Positions 1 through 7,796 of a stretch of DNA of 58,015 nucleotides are shown here, in pieces (the first letter of the stretch is position 1; every line of letters begins with the position of its first letter). This stretch comes from Cytobacillus oceanisediminis. GTDB taxonomy: Bacteria > Bacillota > Bacilli > Bacillales > Cytobacillaceae. Where the stretch lies: NCBI RefSeq assembly GCF_007830235.1, contig NZ_VLKI01000023.1:17223-75237 (forward strand), given 5' to 3'. Made by a program: the position numbers and the translations under genes. The notes beneath the pieces were generated by a model that saw only the letters and a list, made by a program, of their open reading frames with translations, was not told the origin of the DNA and made no database searches.

Positions 1-21
1 AATTGGTTAAAGGGTTGGAGG

Positions 22-145
22 ATGGTCGTTAATCACCAGGAATAACGACCATATTAGGTAAGTATCTTATTTTTCGTCGTTAATCAGCAGCATTAATGAC
101 CATAGCCAACTAACAGCATCGAGTTTCGTCGTTAACATAATAACC
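22..145. repeat. Cluster of GTCGTTAAT repeats with hairpins
   Basis: Three copies of a GTCGTTAA motif lie near 25-32, 76-83 and 128-135. The first forms a perfect inverted repeat with 10-bp arms (22-31 and 43-52, 11-nt loop). The second forms a 9-bp inverted repeat with one G-T mismatch (76-84 and 92-100). The third has no matching partner arm. No gene covers 1-356. The hairpins lack U-tracts, so they are not ordinary terminators. They could be a short dispersed repeat or remnants of a mobile element; the function is unknown. Confidence 0.55.
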
Positions 146-224
146 TCTTTCAGCAGCACATCCCCAATCTTCCTGGCTCAGCTTTGTCACATCCCTGTCA
201 AATTTCCTGAAAAGAACGTATATT

Positions 225-267
225 TGTGAGATAGTTCACTTAATTGCGATAGGAATTACCCTATAAT
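225..267 (+). promoter_or_regulatory. Fnr-type class II promoter for the radical SAM gene
   Basis: TGTGA-N6-TCACT at 225-240 matches the Fnr/Crp consensus TGTGA-N6-TCACA with one mismatch. A perfect TATAAT sits at 262-267. The box centre (232.5) lies 29.5 bp before the -10, so with a start near 274 the box is at -41.5, the classical position for activation by Fnr. There is no good -35, as expected for an activator-dependent promoter. The leader of about 83 nt runs into the AAGGAGG site of the downstream gene. Confidence 0.78.
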
Positions 268-356
268 AACGATGCAAAGACAAAATATCGTTCACTTCAA
301 ATGGCATTACATTGAAGAAGCTGCCTGGATTAGAGGTGGCTAAGGAGGCATCTATT

Positions 357-1484
357 ATGGGATTCAGTAGAGATTTTAATAAAGACCCTTTTATTGTGAT
401 ATGGGAATTAACAAGAGCTTGCCAGTTAAAATGCCTGCATTGCCGAGCCGAAGCCCAATACAGAAGAGATCCGAGAGAGCTCTCCTTTGAAGAAGGGAAA
501 GCATTGATCGACCAAATATATGAAATGAATAACCCTATGCTTGTATTCACCGGTGGAGATCCTTTAATGAGACAGGATGTTTTCGAAATTGCCGAATATG
601 CAGTGAGAAAAGGTGTCCGGGTTTCCATGACACCGAGCGCCACTCCAAATGTGACAAAGGAAGCAATCGAAAAAGCCAAAGAAGTAGGCCTATCTCGCTG
701 GGCGTTCAGCCTCGACGGCCCAAATGCGGAAATTCATGACCATTTCCGGGGGACATCAGGTTCCTTTGATTTAACGATTGAAAGGATAAAATATTTGCAT
801 GAGCTGGAGATCCCAGTCCAAATTAATACGGTTATTTCACGTTATAATATTGATTATTTGGAGGAAATGGCTAAGGTGGTAGAGGAACTGAAATGTGTTC
901 TTTGGAGCGTATTTTTCCTTGTTCCAACAGGAAGGGGGCAGGAAAAAGATATGATTTCTCCTGTTGAGCATGAAATGGTATTTACCTGGCTTTATGATTT
1001 GAGCAAAAGAGTGCCATTTGACATAAAAACAACTGCTGCACAGCATTACCGCCGCGTGGTCATTCAGCAAAAAGTGAAAGAAGCAAAAGCACAGAACGAA
1101 GATATTCAATATCTCGATGCTCTTACACAGCAAGGCTTAACTGGCTCAATTGATGGTTTGGGCAGGGCGCCAAAAGGAGTAAACGACGGCAACGGATTTG
1201 TTTTCATTTCGCATATAGGCGATGTTTATCCGAGCGGCCTTCTTCCTGTTAAAGCAGGCAACGTAAGGGAACAGCCTCTTGCCGAAATTTATAGGGAATC
1301 TCCAATTTTTAAAGATCTAAGAAATCCTGATAAATACAAAGGAAAATGCGGACAATGCGAGTTCCGTTATGTTTGTGGAGGATCCAGATCGCGTGCCTAT
1401 GCCATGACTGGAGACTATTTGGAAAGTGAACCGTTCTGTGTGTATATTCCCAAAGCACTTAGGAAGAAAGTGAAGACCACTTAA
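357..1484 (+). CDS. Radical SAM/SPASM domain protein, TIGR04053-like
   Basis: This 375-residue protein has the radical SAM triad C22-x3-C26-x2-C29 followed by a typical SAM-binding segment (TGGDP), and a C-terminal SPASM-type cysteine region (CGQCEFRYVCGG and a later FC). That layout is shared with NirJ, AhbC/D and peptide-modifying enzymes, and I recognise it as close to family TIGR04053, whose substrate is not established. The ATG at 357 is chosen because AAGGAGG at 342-348 sits 8 nt before it; an in-frame TTG at 312 has no ribosome site. It follows a strong Fnr-type promoter and precedes an fnr gene on the opposite strand, so it probably works under oxygen limitation, perhaps in haem-like cofactor or peptide modification (inference). 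A shared hairpin ends it. Confidence 0.85.
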   Translation: MGFSRDFNKDPFIVIWELTRACQLKCLHCRAEAQYRRDPRELSFEEGKALIDQIYEMNNPMLVFTGGDPLMRQDVFEIAEYAVRKGVRVSMTPSATPNVTKEAIEKAKEVGLSRWAFSLDGPNAEIHDHFRGTSGSFDLTIERIKYLHELEIPVQINTVISRYNIDYLEEMAKVVEELKCVLWSVFFLVPTGRGQEKDMISPVEHEMVFTWLYDLSKRVPFDIKTTAAQHYRRVVIQQKVKEAKAQNEDIQYLDALTQQGLTGSIDGLGRAPKGVNDGNGFVFISHIGDVYPSGLLPVKAGNVREQPLAEIYRESPIFKDLRNPDKYKGKCGQCEFRYVCGGSRSRAYAMTGDYLESEPFCVYIPKALRKKVKTT

Positions 1485-1489
1485 AAAGA

Positions 1490-1526
1490 AAAAAAGAGTG
1501 CAGCTGAAATGGCTGCACTCTTATTC
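1490..1526. terminator. Bidirectional terminator
   Basis: GAGTGCAGC (1496-1504) pairs with GCTGCACTC (1512-1520). A-rich flanks on the left give a U-tail on the minus strand, and TTATT follows on the plus strand. It lies between two convergent genes, the radical SAM gene and the first fnr gene. Confidence 0.75.
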
Positions 1527-2222
1527 AATGCTGCAGTATACTGCCGGACAATTTTCACAGCCAATTTCATTCTTTAAGTATTGCAGATTCTTAACGACTA
1601 TTTTTCCATTTAAGCTGGTAATGATATCGTCCTTTTTTAATTCGCTTAGAATCCGATTTGTGCTTTCCCTTGAAGTTCCGCAGAAGTTGCCCAGCTCCTG
1701 ATTTGTGAGGGGAAGGTCAATCAGAATTCCTTCGTCAACCTTGAATCCGTAGCTGTTGGTCATCCTAATAAGAGTGGAATAAAGGGCGCCTTTTTTTCCG
1801 TTCAGGACAAGGTCCCTGAATTTTGTCTGTGTTTTGCGGAAATGATCACTCATCCATTTCATAAATTCAAAAGCAAGGCTGCTGTTTTTAAAGATTTCCC
1901 TTTCCAGCACATCCTTTTTAATAATAGCGATTTCACCCGCTTCCAGCACTAAAGCATTTAATAAATATTTAGGGGAACTTGTAAAAAGGGTCAATTCACC
2001 AATGATGTCATTTTTCCCGCATATTCTAAACGTAAGCTCTCTACCATCAGCTGTTATTTTGCTGATTTGAATTTTGCCGGAAAGAATGATATAGAGCTCA
2101 TCAGCATCCGTTCCTTCCTGAAATATGTATGAGCCTTTTTTTGTTTGCATATGCCGGTCTGCGAAGTGTAGAAGCTCCTTAATTTCAATCGAATGGGTTG
2201 GTTTTATGTTTGCCTGTGTCAT
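1521..2222 (-). CDS. fnr: Fnr family oxygen-sensing regulator, copy 1
   Basis: This 233-residue Crp/Fnr regulator has an N-terminal cyclic-nucleotide-like beta barrel (about 15-120), a dimer helix, and a winged helix-turn-helix near NQELGNFCGTSREST. The C-terminus carries C222-x2-C225-x4-C230, the same spacing as the [4Fe-4S] ligands of B. subtilis Fnr, and the acidic ligand is preserved as D137 in KFRDLVL. It should therefore lose DNA binding when oxygen or NO destroys the cluster. A TAAAAGGAGG site precedes the ATG. A paralogue lies about 5.6 kb away (7796-8488), and Fnr-like boxes are found in this island. I see no perfect Fnr box in its own upstream region. Confidence 0.9.
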   Translation of the reverse strand: MTQANIKPTHSIEIKELLHFADRHMQTKKGSYIFQEGTDADELYIILSGKIQISKITADGRELTFRICGKNDIIGELTLFTSSPKYLLNALVLEAGEIAIIKKDVLEREIFKNSSLAFEFMKWMSDHFRKTQTKFRDLVLNGKKGALYSTLIRMTNSYGFKVDEGILIDLPLTNQELGNFCGTSRESTNRILSELKKDDIITSLNGKIVVKNLQYLKNEIGCENCPAVYCSIE

Positions 2223-2546
2223 ACTAAACCTCCTTTTATAAAAAAATCTTTCTGTCTTTTTTCACAATAATAACATCCAAATAGTGAAAACATACCCGGT
2301 GTTTGTGTCTTAATTGTGGCATTTTTTTTCTGTTTTTTGAAAACGAAGATTTATCTGGCCGTTGCATCATCAAAAAAATTTAATTAACCTGTTAACATTA
2401 GGAGAGTTTTATGTTCTAATAGTAAAAGCCCTTAATTTGAGGTGTTAGGTTATTTCTGTTATTTTAAGGGAAAGGTTAAAATATAAATCAAATATGAAAC
2501 ATATTAACTTTAAATAGATGGAAAAATAAAGGGAGTCACTCTTTAA
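2223..2546. promoter_or_regulatory. Divergent fnr-moaA intergenic region with moaA promoter
   Basis: This 324-nt AT-rich gap separates divergent genes. A convincing promoter faces moaA: TTAACA (2392-2397), 17-nt spacer, extended -10 TGT-TCTAAT (2415-2420), start near 2427. No perfect Fnr box was found; TCACA and GTGAA half-sites near 2262 and 2283 are not spaced 6 nt from a partner. No molybdenum-cofactor riboswitch fold was recognisable by eye. No promoter for fnr could be supported. Confidence 0.5.
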
Positions 2547-3578
2547 ATGGAGTTGAAAGCAATGGCTAAAACAATCATAAAAGACCAATTGAATAGACCT
2601 TTGAGAGACCTGCGCATATCTGTTATTGACCGCTGTAATTTCCGCTGCCAATACTGTATGCCGGCAGATATTTTCGGGCCTGATTTTGCTTTTCTCCCTA
2701 AAAGCGAGCTGCTTAGTTATGAAGAGATTGAACGGCTTGCCAAAATCTTCGTAAGCCTTGGAGTAGAAAAAATTAGATTAACAGGCGGAGAACCCTTGAT
2801 GAGAAAAGACTTGCCCAAACTGGTAAAAATGCTCTCGAACATTAAGGGGCTGAACGATATTGGGCTCACTACCAATGGTGTATTGCTCCCCAAACATGCC
2901 AAGGATCTGAAGGAAGCAGGACTAAAAAGGGTGAATATCAGCCTGGATAGCTTGGATGATGAACTGTTTGGAAAAATTAATGGACGCAATGTGGGTGTCA
3001 AACCCGTACTAAAAGGGATTGAGGCAGCAAAGGAAGCTGGACTTGGCGTTAAACTAAATATGGTCGTAAAAAAAGGGCTGAATGATTCGGAAATTGTGCC
3101 AATGGCCAAGTTTTGCAAAGAAAACGGATTGCAGCTCCGTTTTATTGAATATATGGATGTCGGAAGCACAAACGGCTGGAAAATGGACGAAGTTGTCACC
3201 AAAAAAGAGATCTATGAAATTCTAAAGGAACATTATTTATTAGAACCAGTAGATCCGGATTACTTCGGTGAAGTTGCCAAGCGCTACCGATATAAGGGCT
3301 CAGATGTTGATGTTGGATTTATTACCTCTGTCTCTGAATCCTTCTGTTCAAGCTGTACACGTTCAAGGCTGTCAGCAAATGGGCAAATCTTTACGTGTCT
3401 CTTTAATGGCGAAGGACACGATTTGAAGGAGTTTATGAGAAAAGGCGCTAACGATGAAGAAATAACAGAGCGCATTGTTAACATTTGGAATGTAAGAAAA
3501 GACCGATACTCCGATGAACGAACGGAAGAAACGATAGCCAACAGGAAAAAGATTGAAATGTCCTATATAGGCGGGTAA
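2547..3578 (+). CDS. moaA: GTP 3',8-cyclase MoaA
   Basis: MoaA performs the first step of molybdenum cofactor synthesis, rearranging GTP to 3',8-cyclo-GTP with S-adenosylmethionine. The N-terminal cluster is C30-x3-C34-x2-C37 (CNFRCQYC). The C-terminal cluster is in FCSSCTRSR with a third Cys about 14 residues on (TCLF). The chain ends in the conserved Gly-Gly tail needed for activity. At 343 residues it has the usual length. Start is uncertain: ATG 2547 follows GGGAG by 11 nt, while ATG 2562 follows GGAG by 9 nt. MoaB, C, D and E are not in the window, so the pathway must be completed elsewhere. A terminator follows directly. Confidence 0.96.
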   Translation: MELKAMAKTIIKDQLNRPLRDLRISVIDRCNFRCQYCMPADIFGPDFAFLPKSELLSYEEIERLAKIFVSLGVEKIRLTGGEPLMRKDLPKLVKMLSNIKGLNDIGLTTNGVLLPKHAKDLKEAGLKRVNISLDSLDDELFGKINGRNVGVKPVLKGIEAAKEAGLGVKLNMVVKKGLNDSEIVPMAKFCKENGLQLRFIEYMDVGSTNGWKMDEVVTKKEIYEILKEHYLLEPVDPDYFGEVAKRYRYKGSDVDVGFITSVSESFCSSCTRSRLSANGQIFTCLFNGEGHDLKEFMRKGANDEEITERIVNIWNVRKDRYSDERTEETIANRKKIEMSYIGG

Positions 3579-3592
3579 AGTTTGATTAAAAA

Positions 3593-3645
3593 GGCCAGCT
3601 CAGCAAAGTCATGGAATTTTGGCTTAGCAGAGCTGGCTTTTTATT
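3593..3645 (+). terminator. moaA terminator
   Basis: GCCAGCTC (3594-3601) pairs with GAGCTGGC (3630-3637), followed by TTTTTATTATT. A dispersed repeat element begins a few bases later. Confidence 0.8.
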
Positions 3646-3649
3646 ATTA

Positions 3650-3873
3650 GGCTATGTTAAAGCTCATTGTTGATTTTGGCACTATGTTAATTGGAGCGGA
3701 AGGTGCGAGATCCTCAAAAATGCCTTCACATTTCCTTCGTTAGGTCTTTATTCGAGGATACTGGTTCAATGTCCTGCGGGTAAAGCGGGGTTTAAGGGAG
3801 ACCCCGCAAGGCGCATGGGTCGAGGAGCGTCGATCCATGCGCCTTGCGCGGAAATCAACAGGCAAGGTTAGCT
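3650..3873 (+). repeat. GC-rich dispersed intergenic element, copy 1
   Basis: The core (about 3685-3860) starts TGTTAATTGGAGCGG and ends GCGGAAATCAACA, so its ends form a short terminal inverted repeat. It contains CGAGATCCTC, a CCTGCGGG block and a GGGAGACCCCGC hairpin, shared with copies at 4861-5042, 37082-37209 and 50912-51151. The outer part GCTATGTTAAAGCTCATTG is also shared with the 50.9-kb copy. No protein is supported. It resembles the non-autonomous intergenic repeats common in Bacillaceae. Confidence 0.75.
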
Positions 3874-3930
3874 GATTAAAGTAATTGAATACTGTACATT
3901 GCTAAAACTTAAATGGCAAGGTGTGTGAGG

Positions 3931-3972
3931 AAAATAAAAAATCTGCAGCTGAAAATTCTACAGATTTTTTTA
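3931..3972 (-). terminator. ric terminator
   Basis: On the minus strand AAAAATCTG (complement of 3961-3969) pairs with CAGATTTTT (complement of 3936-3944) and is followed by more T residues. It lies just past the ric stop codon. Confidence 0.6.
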
Positions 3973-3978
3973 TTTGCA

Positions 3979-4671
3979 TTAAATATATCGAGGGAACAGA
4001 ATATTATTTTCAAGGTGAACATGCATAAAAGTCTGCCCTTCAAGGTCTTCCAGGCGTTTATATACAAGGCGGTAAGATCCGCAGGCATCTGCTGGCGGTG
4101 CAAAATCAGATGTAATATCCCGCAATTCTTTTAAAATCGCGCCGGCATGGTCATGTTCTTTTTCGAGTTCTTGTATATAGCTAATTATTTCTTCGCGATT
4201 TTCAACAGCAGGATCCTCGAGCATAAGCAGCAATGGAAAAACAGATTCTTCTTCCTTGGCAGTATGTTCGAGCATTTCCTTCTTAAGTTCAAAGAACAAA
4301 TCGTGTACTCTTAGCAGTTCCTCATGGCTTCCGCCGTGAACTCTTGCAACCTTTGTAACATAGGGACTCAAAAGTGAAAGCTCTTCCTCAAGCGGTCGAT
4401 GGTATTGATTGATGACATGTTCAATAATATCTTCTGAAGTGCTTTCCGTCCAAACCTTCAAATCCTCTTTTGGGTTTTCTTTTTGAATTACCTCGTTTAA
4501 CTCTTTTAAAAGAACTTGCATATCAGCAGATTGTTCAGCAGCGGCACGAAGCAATGGGATATTTCCTCCGCAGCAGAAGTCAATGCGGTGGCGTTTGAAC
4601 ACATCACTTGTCTTAGGGAATTCGTTTACAATATCTTTTACAAGACGATCTTCTGTAAGTTGCATGGTCAT
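3979..4671 (-). CDS. ric: Iron-sulfur cluster repair di-iron protein Ric (YtfE/ScdA)
   Basis: Ric proteins repair Fe-S clusters damaged by nitric oxide or oxidants. The N-terminal ScdA/DUF542 domain has the signature Cys pair C33-C34 in DFCCGG. The rest (about 80-225) is a haemerythrin-like four-helix bundle with His/Glu ligands visible in HVINQYHRP, VHGGSHEELLRVH, EHTAKEEESVFP, HDHAG and HVHLENN. At 230 residues it is full length. A CCTCC complement (AGGAGG) precedes the ATG. Its upstream region holds an Fnr-like box at the same spacing as the neighbouring promoters. Placement beside two Fe-S Fnr regulators and Moco genes fits a role under nitrate/nitrite respiration and NO stress. Confidence 0.94.
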   Translation of the reverse strand: MTMQLTEDRLVKDIVNEFPKTSDVFKRHRIDFCCGGNIPLLRAAAEQSADMQVLLKELNEVIQKENPKEDLKVWTESTSEDIIEHVINQYHRPLEEELSLLSPYVTKVARVHGGSHEELLRVHDLFFELKKEMLEHTAKEEESVFPLLLMLEDPAVENREEIISYIQELEKEHDHAGAILKELRDITSDFAPPADACGSYRLVYKRLEDLEGQTFMHVHLENNILFPRYI

Positions 4672-4708
4672 TGAGTGTTCCTCCTTTAATCTTGTGAACT
4701 ATATCTAT

Positions 4709-4751
4709 AGAATAAAGGACGAATGGCGGCAAGTTGGTGATGGGCATCACA
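4709..4751 (-). promoter_or_regulatory. Fnr-like box and promoter for ric
   Basis: GGTGA-N6-TCACA at 4736-4751 differs from the Fnr consensus at one base. On the minus strand the hexamer TATTCT (complement of 4709-4714, 4 of 6 matches) starts 29.5 bp from the box centre, the same spacing as in the three plus-strand Fnr promoters here. The -10 is weak, and TATAGA five bases further on is an alternative. Confidence 0.55.
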
Positions 4752-4811
4752 CCTGAAGGTTTTTTTAAAAATTTTTTACTGTAAAAGCATGCAGGCGAAG
4801 GAAACGCTATG

Positions 4812-4854
4812 TGTGATGTTTGTCATGTTGGGCCATTTCATGTACGTTTATAAT
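4812..4854 (+). promoter_or_regulatory. Fnr-type class II promoter for moeA
   Basis: TGTGA-N6-TCATG at 4812-4827 has a perfect left half and a 3-of-5 right half. A perfect TATAAT lies at 4849-4854, again 29.5 bp from the box centre, giving a start near 4861 and the box at -41.5. Transcription would pass through a dispersed repeat before reaching moeA at 5106. Confidence 0.6.
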
Positions 4855-4860
4855 AAAGTC

Positions 4861-5042
4861 AGTGTTAATGCTTATTTTTGATTTTTGCACCCTGTTGATT
4901 GGAGTGGAAGGGGCGAGATCCTCGAAATTGCATTCGCATTTTCTCCGTGCGGTGTTTATTCGAGGATGCTGATTCAATATCAAGCGGGAGGAGGCTCCCG
5001 GACCGCCCGCGGTTCGCTGAGTCCCTGGAGCGGAAATCAACA
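4861..5042 (+). repeat. GC-rich dispersed intergenic element, copy 2
   Basis: The core at 4893-5042 begins TGTTGATTGGAGTGGAAG and ends GGAGCGGAAATCAACA, an 8-bp terminal inverted repeat TGTTGATT/AATCAACA. The interior GGAGGCTCCCGGACCGCCCG and CGAGATCCTCGAAA blocks recur in the 50.9-kb copy. It lies inside the predicted moeA leader, about 60 nt before the start codon. Small reading frames on either strand here are products of the repeat. Confidence 0.75.
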
Positions 5043-5105
5043 GGACCATAATTAAAGAAACAGAAAGAGGGCATTTTTAGTCTTTTATACATAGGAGCTG
5101 ATAAT

Positions 5106-6371
5106 ATGTTGGAAAAAAGAACTCCCATTCCAGTCGGGGAAGCAGTTGAAAAAATAATGGCTTATCAAAAAAGCGGAAGTATAGAATATGTTTCCATTAA
5201 TGATAGCTTTGGCCGCTTTCTGGCAGAGGATTTAAAAGCTACCAATGATGTCCCCCATTTCGATAGATCGCCATATGATGGCTTTGCGGTCCGGTCAGCA
5301 GATACAAAGGAAGCTTCAATGGAAAATCCCCTTGAATTTGAAGTAGTAGACCATATTGGTGCCGGACACGTAACCTCCAAACAGGTGGGCTCCTTTCAGG
5401 CTGTAAGAATTATGACTGGCGCGCAAATGCCTGAAGAATGTGATGCCGTTGTCATGCTGGAATTGGCAAAGGCATATGAGAGGAACGGCAAAAATTATAT
5501 GTCCATCAAGCGGGTCTATAATCCTGGAGATAATGTTTCCTTCAAGGGGGAAGATGCCAAGGAAGGGGAATCCCTAGTCAAAAAAGGCACGAGGATTAAT
5601 CCCGGAATACAGGCCATTCTCGCAACTTTTGGCTATGCTGAGGTTCCTGTTGCCCAAAAGCCTGTCATCGGATTATTTGCAACAGGTACGGAGCTTTTGG
5701 AGGTACATGAGCCATTGGAGCCAGGAAAGATCAGAAACAGCAATGCACACATGATTTCGGCGCAAATAGACAGAGCCGGGGCAGAGGTTATTTATTTCGG
5801 CAAGCTTCCGGATGAATTTGATACCTGCTTCAATGCTGTTAAAGAAGCATTGGAAAAAGTGGATATGCTGATCACGACAGGCGGCGTGTCAGTGGGTGAT
5901 TTTGATTATCTTCCTGCCATTTATGAAAAACTTCAGGCAGAGGTTCTTTTTAACAAGGTTGCAATGCGCCCTGGAAGTGTCACGACAGTTGCCCAGCATG
6001 AAGGCAAGCTGCTGTTTGGCCTTTCAGGAAACCCTTCTGCCTGCTACGTCGGATTTGAACTATTTGCAAGGCCAATCATCCGCAGGATGCTTTTTGCTGA
6101 GAAGCCGCATTTAAGGAAAGAAAAAGCTGAGCTTGTAGCTGATTTTCCAAAAGCAAATCCATTTACCCGATTCGTTAGAACGGCACTGAATTATTCTAAT
6201 GGCAGGCTTGTAGCTGCACCAAGCGGAGTTGATAAATCAAATATTGTCATGAGCCTTGCGGGCGCCAATTCATTAATGATCCTGCCAGGCGGTACAAGAG
6301 GCTATGGCAAAGGGGATGAAGTAGAAGTCTTATTGCTGGAGGACCATGAAGGAAGCGAATGGCCATGGTAA
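5106..6371 (+). CDS. moeA: Molybdopterin molybdenumtransferase MoeA
   Basis: MoeA inserts molybdate into adenylylated molybdopterin to finish the cofactor. The 421 residues carry the expected landmarks in order: VPHFDRSPYDGFAV near residue 45, TGAQMPEECDAVV near 105, the MoCF-biosynthesis fold with GLFATGTELLE and RNSNAHM near 195-220, TGGVSVGDFDYL near 260, and GLSGNPSACYVGFELF near 300. AGGAG at 5093-5097 is 8 nt from the ATG. It overlaps mobB and forms a two-gene operon with it. The predicted Fnr promoter at 4812 would couple it to oxygen limitation. Confidence 0.95.
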   Translation: MLEKRTPIPVGEAVEKIMAYQKSGSIEYVSINDSFGRFLAEDLKATNDVPHFDRSPYDGFAVRSADTKEASMENPLEFEVVDHIGAGHVTSKQVGSFQAVRIMTGAQMPEECDAVVMLELAKAYERNGKNYMSIKRVYNPGDNVSFKGEDAKEGESLVKKGTRINPGIQAILATFGYAEVPVAQKPVIGLFATGTELLEVHEPLEPGKIRNSNAHMISAQIDRAGAEVIYFGKLPDEFDTCFNAVKEALEKVDMLITTGGVSVGDFDYLPAIYEKLQAEVLFNKVAMRPGSVTTVAQHEGKLLFGLSGNPSACYVGFELFARPIIRRMLFAEKPHLRKEKAELVADFPKANPFTRFVRTALNYSNGRLVAAPSGVDKSNIVMSLAGANSLMILPGGTRGYGKGDEVEVLLLEDHEGSEWPW

Positions 6372-6901
6372 AGGAGCCTGTTATTATTCAGGTCTCCGGT
6401 TATCAAAACAGCGGCAAAACCACTTTGGCAATTAGATTAATCTCCGAATTAAAAAAAGCGGGTGCTTCCGTTGTAACCATTAAGCACCATGGGCACGGAG
6501 GAAAGCCTGAGGTTCCTTGCGGGAAGGATGCCAGCAGACATATTGAATCAGGGGCAGCGGCGACACTAGTTGAAGGGGGAGGCAGGCTCCTTATCCAGGC
6601 AGAGAAAAAAGCTTGGAGCCTCGAGGAACAAATCAGCGTAGCTTCACAGCTTCACCCGGATATAATTATTATTGAAGGGCATAAGCAGGCTCCATACCCA
6701 AAAGTACTCCTTTTAAGGGATGCAGACGATCGACACCTGCTTAAGCAGCTAACAAATATCGTGGCAGTGTTTTACTGGAATGAGGAAGTGAAGATCCTGG
6801 AAGATGGGGATCCACAAGTTCCATTTTTCAGTATCTATGATTCTAAAGGACCTGAGTGGCTCATTGATTATTTAAAGAGCAGATTAAAGCGTAGGTCTTA
6901 A
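6359..6901 (+). CDS. mobB: Molybdopterin-guanine dinucleotide biosynthesis adaptor MobB
   Basis: MobB is a P-loop GTPase-like partner of MobA, which adds GMP to molybdopterin for nitrate reductase-type enzymes. The 180-residue chain has the Walker A motif GYQNSGKTT (14-22), a KHHGHGG segment near 42-48 and a DIIIIEGHK segment near 100. It overlaps the end of moeA by 13 nt. The ATG at 6359 aligns with the B. subtilis MobB N-terminus; ATG 6365 has better spacing from AAGGAAG (9 nt). MobA is not in the window. A terminator follows. Confidence 0.93.
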   Translation: MAMVKEPVIIQVSGYQNSGKTTLAIRLISELKKAGASVVTIKHHGHGGKPEVPCGKDASRHIESGAAATLVEGGGRLLIQAEKKAWSLEEQISVASQLHPDIIIIEGHKQAPYPKVLLLRDADDRHLLKQLTNIVAVFYWNEEVKILEDGDPQVPFFSIYDSKGPEWLIDYLKSRLKRRS

Positions 6902-6907
6902 ATTTTT

Positions 6908-6942
6908 TTACCCTCTGGCGTCAATGACCCAGAGGGTTTTTT
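6908..6942 (+). terminator. moeA-mobB terminator
   Basis: CCCTCTGG (6911-6918) pairs with CCAGAGGG (6929-6936), 10-nt loop, followed by six T. Confidence 0.88.
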
Positions 6943-6976
6943 AGCATTATTGAACGTTATGTGTCGGATGAGCCAG

Positions 6977-7019
6977 AGTGATGAGCCTCACTTATTTCCA
7001 AGGAGAAAAGTTATATAGT
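6977..7019 (+). promoter_or_regulatory. Fnr-type class II promoter for the ywiC-like gene
   Basis: AGTGA-N6-TCACT at 6977-6992 is symmetrical and differs from the consensus by one base per half. TATAGT at 7014-7019 begins 29.5 bp from the box centre, giving a start near 7026 and the box at -41.5. Confidence 0.68.
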
Positions 7020-7049
7020 ATAGGCAGAAAGCAATGGGGAGGAGTATAG

Positions 7050-7766
7050 ATGAAATTATTTTTGCCGAAACAGCATGGAGCTTGGGCAATGCTGATCCTG
7101 CCTTTTTGGCTGGGAGCAGCATCGTCTGAAATTATTTGGCCTCATATCCCCTTTTTTTTAGGATGGACATTATTATATCTGGCTACTTATCCGTCCCTTC
7201 TTTTGTTTAAAAGGAAAAGAATCACCTATTATGCAAAGTGGACAGCTATTTATATGGTGCCAGCCATTTTGCTGCTTTTGGTGCCTCTATTGACAAGGCC
7301 ATCGATCATTGTATTCGGACTTCTCATGGTTCCTTTTTTTATCATAAATGCCTATTTCTCATCAAAAAATCAGGATAGGGCACTGGGAAATGACTTCAGT
7401 GCAATTTTTTCATTTTCAATAGCAGGCCTGGCGAGCAGCTATTTGCCCGGTGGGGAAGTTACAGCGCTATCCTGGACAGTATTTGCAGCTTCCGTTTTAT
7501 TTTTTTCAGGCAGCACCTTTTATGTAAAATCAATGATTCGGGAGAAGAAGAACCTTTCCTTTAGGTGGATATCGTGGATTTATCATGCGGCAGTTCCGCT
7601 TGTTTGTCTATTGATGGGGGAGTGGGTTGTGGCAGCAGCGTTCCTTCCCAGCCTCTACAGATCGATTGCGTTTTATGGAAAACTTTTTTCTCCTAAAAGA
7701 ATTGGCATCTATGAGATTGCAAATGCCGCTATTTTCTTTATCATGATTTTAATAGCCATGAACTAA
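7050..7766 (+). CDS. ywiC: YwiC-like membrane protein
   Basis: This 238-residue, very hydrophobic protein has about six to eight membrane segments and starts with the YwiC signature PKQHGAWAML. In B. subtilis ywiC lies next to the nar/fnr locus. Its biochemical function is not established. A GGGAGGAG ribosome site precedes the ATG. Here it is monocistronic behind an Fnr-type promoter and convergent with the second fnr gene, which supports a role in anaerobic respiration; the substrate cannot be read from the sequence. Confidence 0.85.
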   Translation: MKLFLPKQHGAWAMLILPFWLGAASSEIIWPHIPFFLGWTLLYLATYPSLLLFKRKRITYYAKWTAIYMVPAILLLLVPLLTRPSIIVFGLLMVPFFIINAYFSSKNQDRALGNDFSAIFSFSIAGLASSYLPGGEVTALSWTVFAASVLFFSGSTFYVKSMIREKKNLSFRWISWIYHAAVPLVCLLMGEWVVAAAFLPSLYRSIAFYGKLFSPKRIGIYEIANAAIFFIMILIAMN

Positions 7767-7796
7767 AAAAAGCCGGCCCGATTAGGCCGGCTTTTC
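7765..7796. terminator. Bidirectional terminator between ywiC and fnr
   Basis: AGCCGGCC (7771-7778) and GGCCGGCT (7785-7792) with a 6-nt loop, flanked by A-run on the left and T-run on the right, so it serves both convergent genes. Confidence 0.88.

Noticed and set aside
22..145. CRISPR array
   Set aside because: Only three short, degenerate motif copies with unequal spacing and no cas genes.
236..679. A 147-residue minus-strand frame opposite the radical SAM gene
   Set aside because: It overlaps the well-supported plus-strand gene and its promoter, with no ribosome site or known motif.
2223..2546. Molybdenum-cofactor riboswitch upstream of moaA
   Set aside because: No conserved fold or consensus was recognisable; an ordinary promoter explains the region.
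4865..5128. Minus-strand reading frames of 80-87 residues upstream of moeA
   Set aside because: They fall in element copy 2, and their sequence is explained by the repeat.
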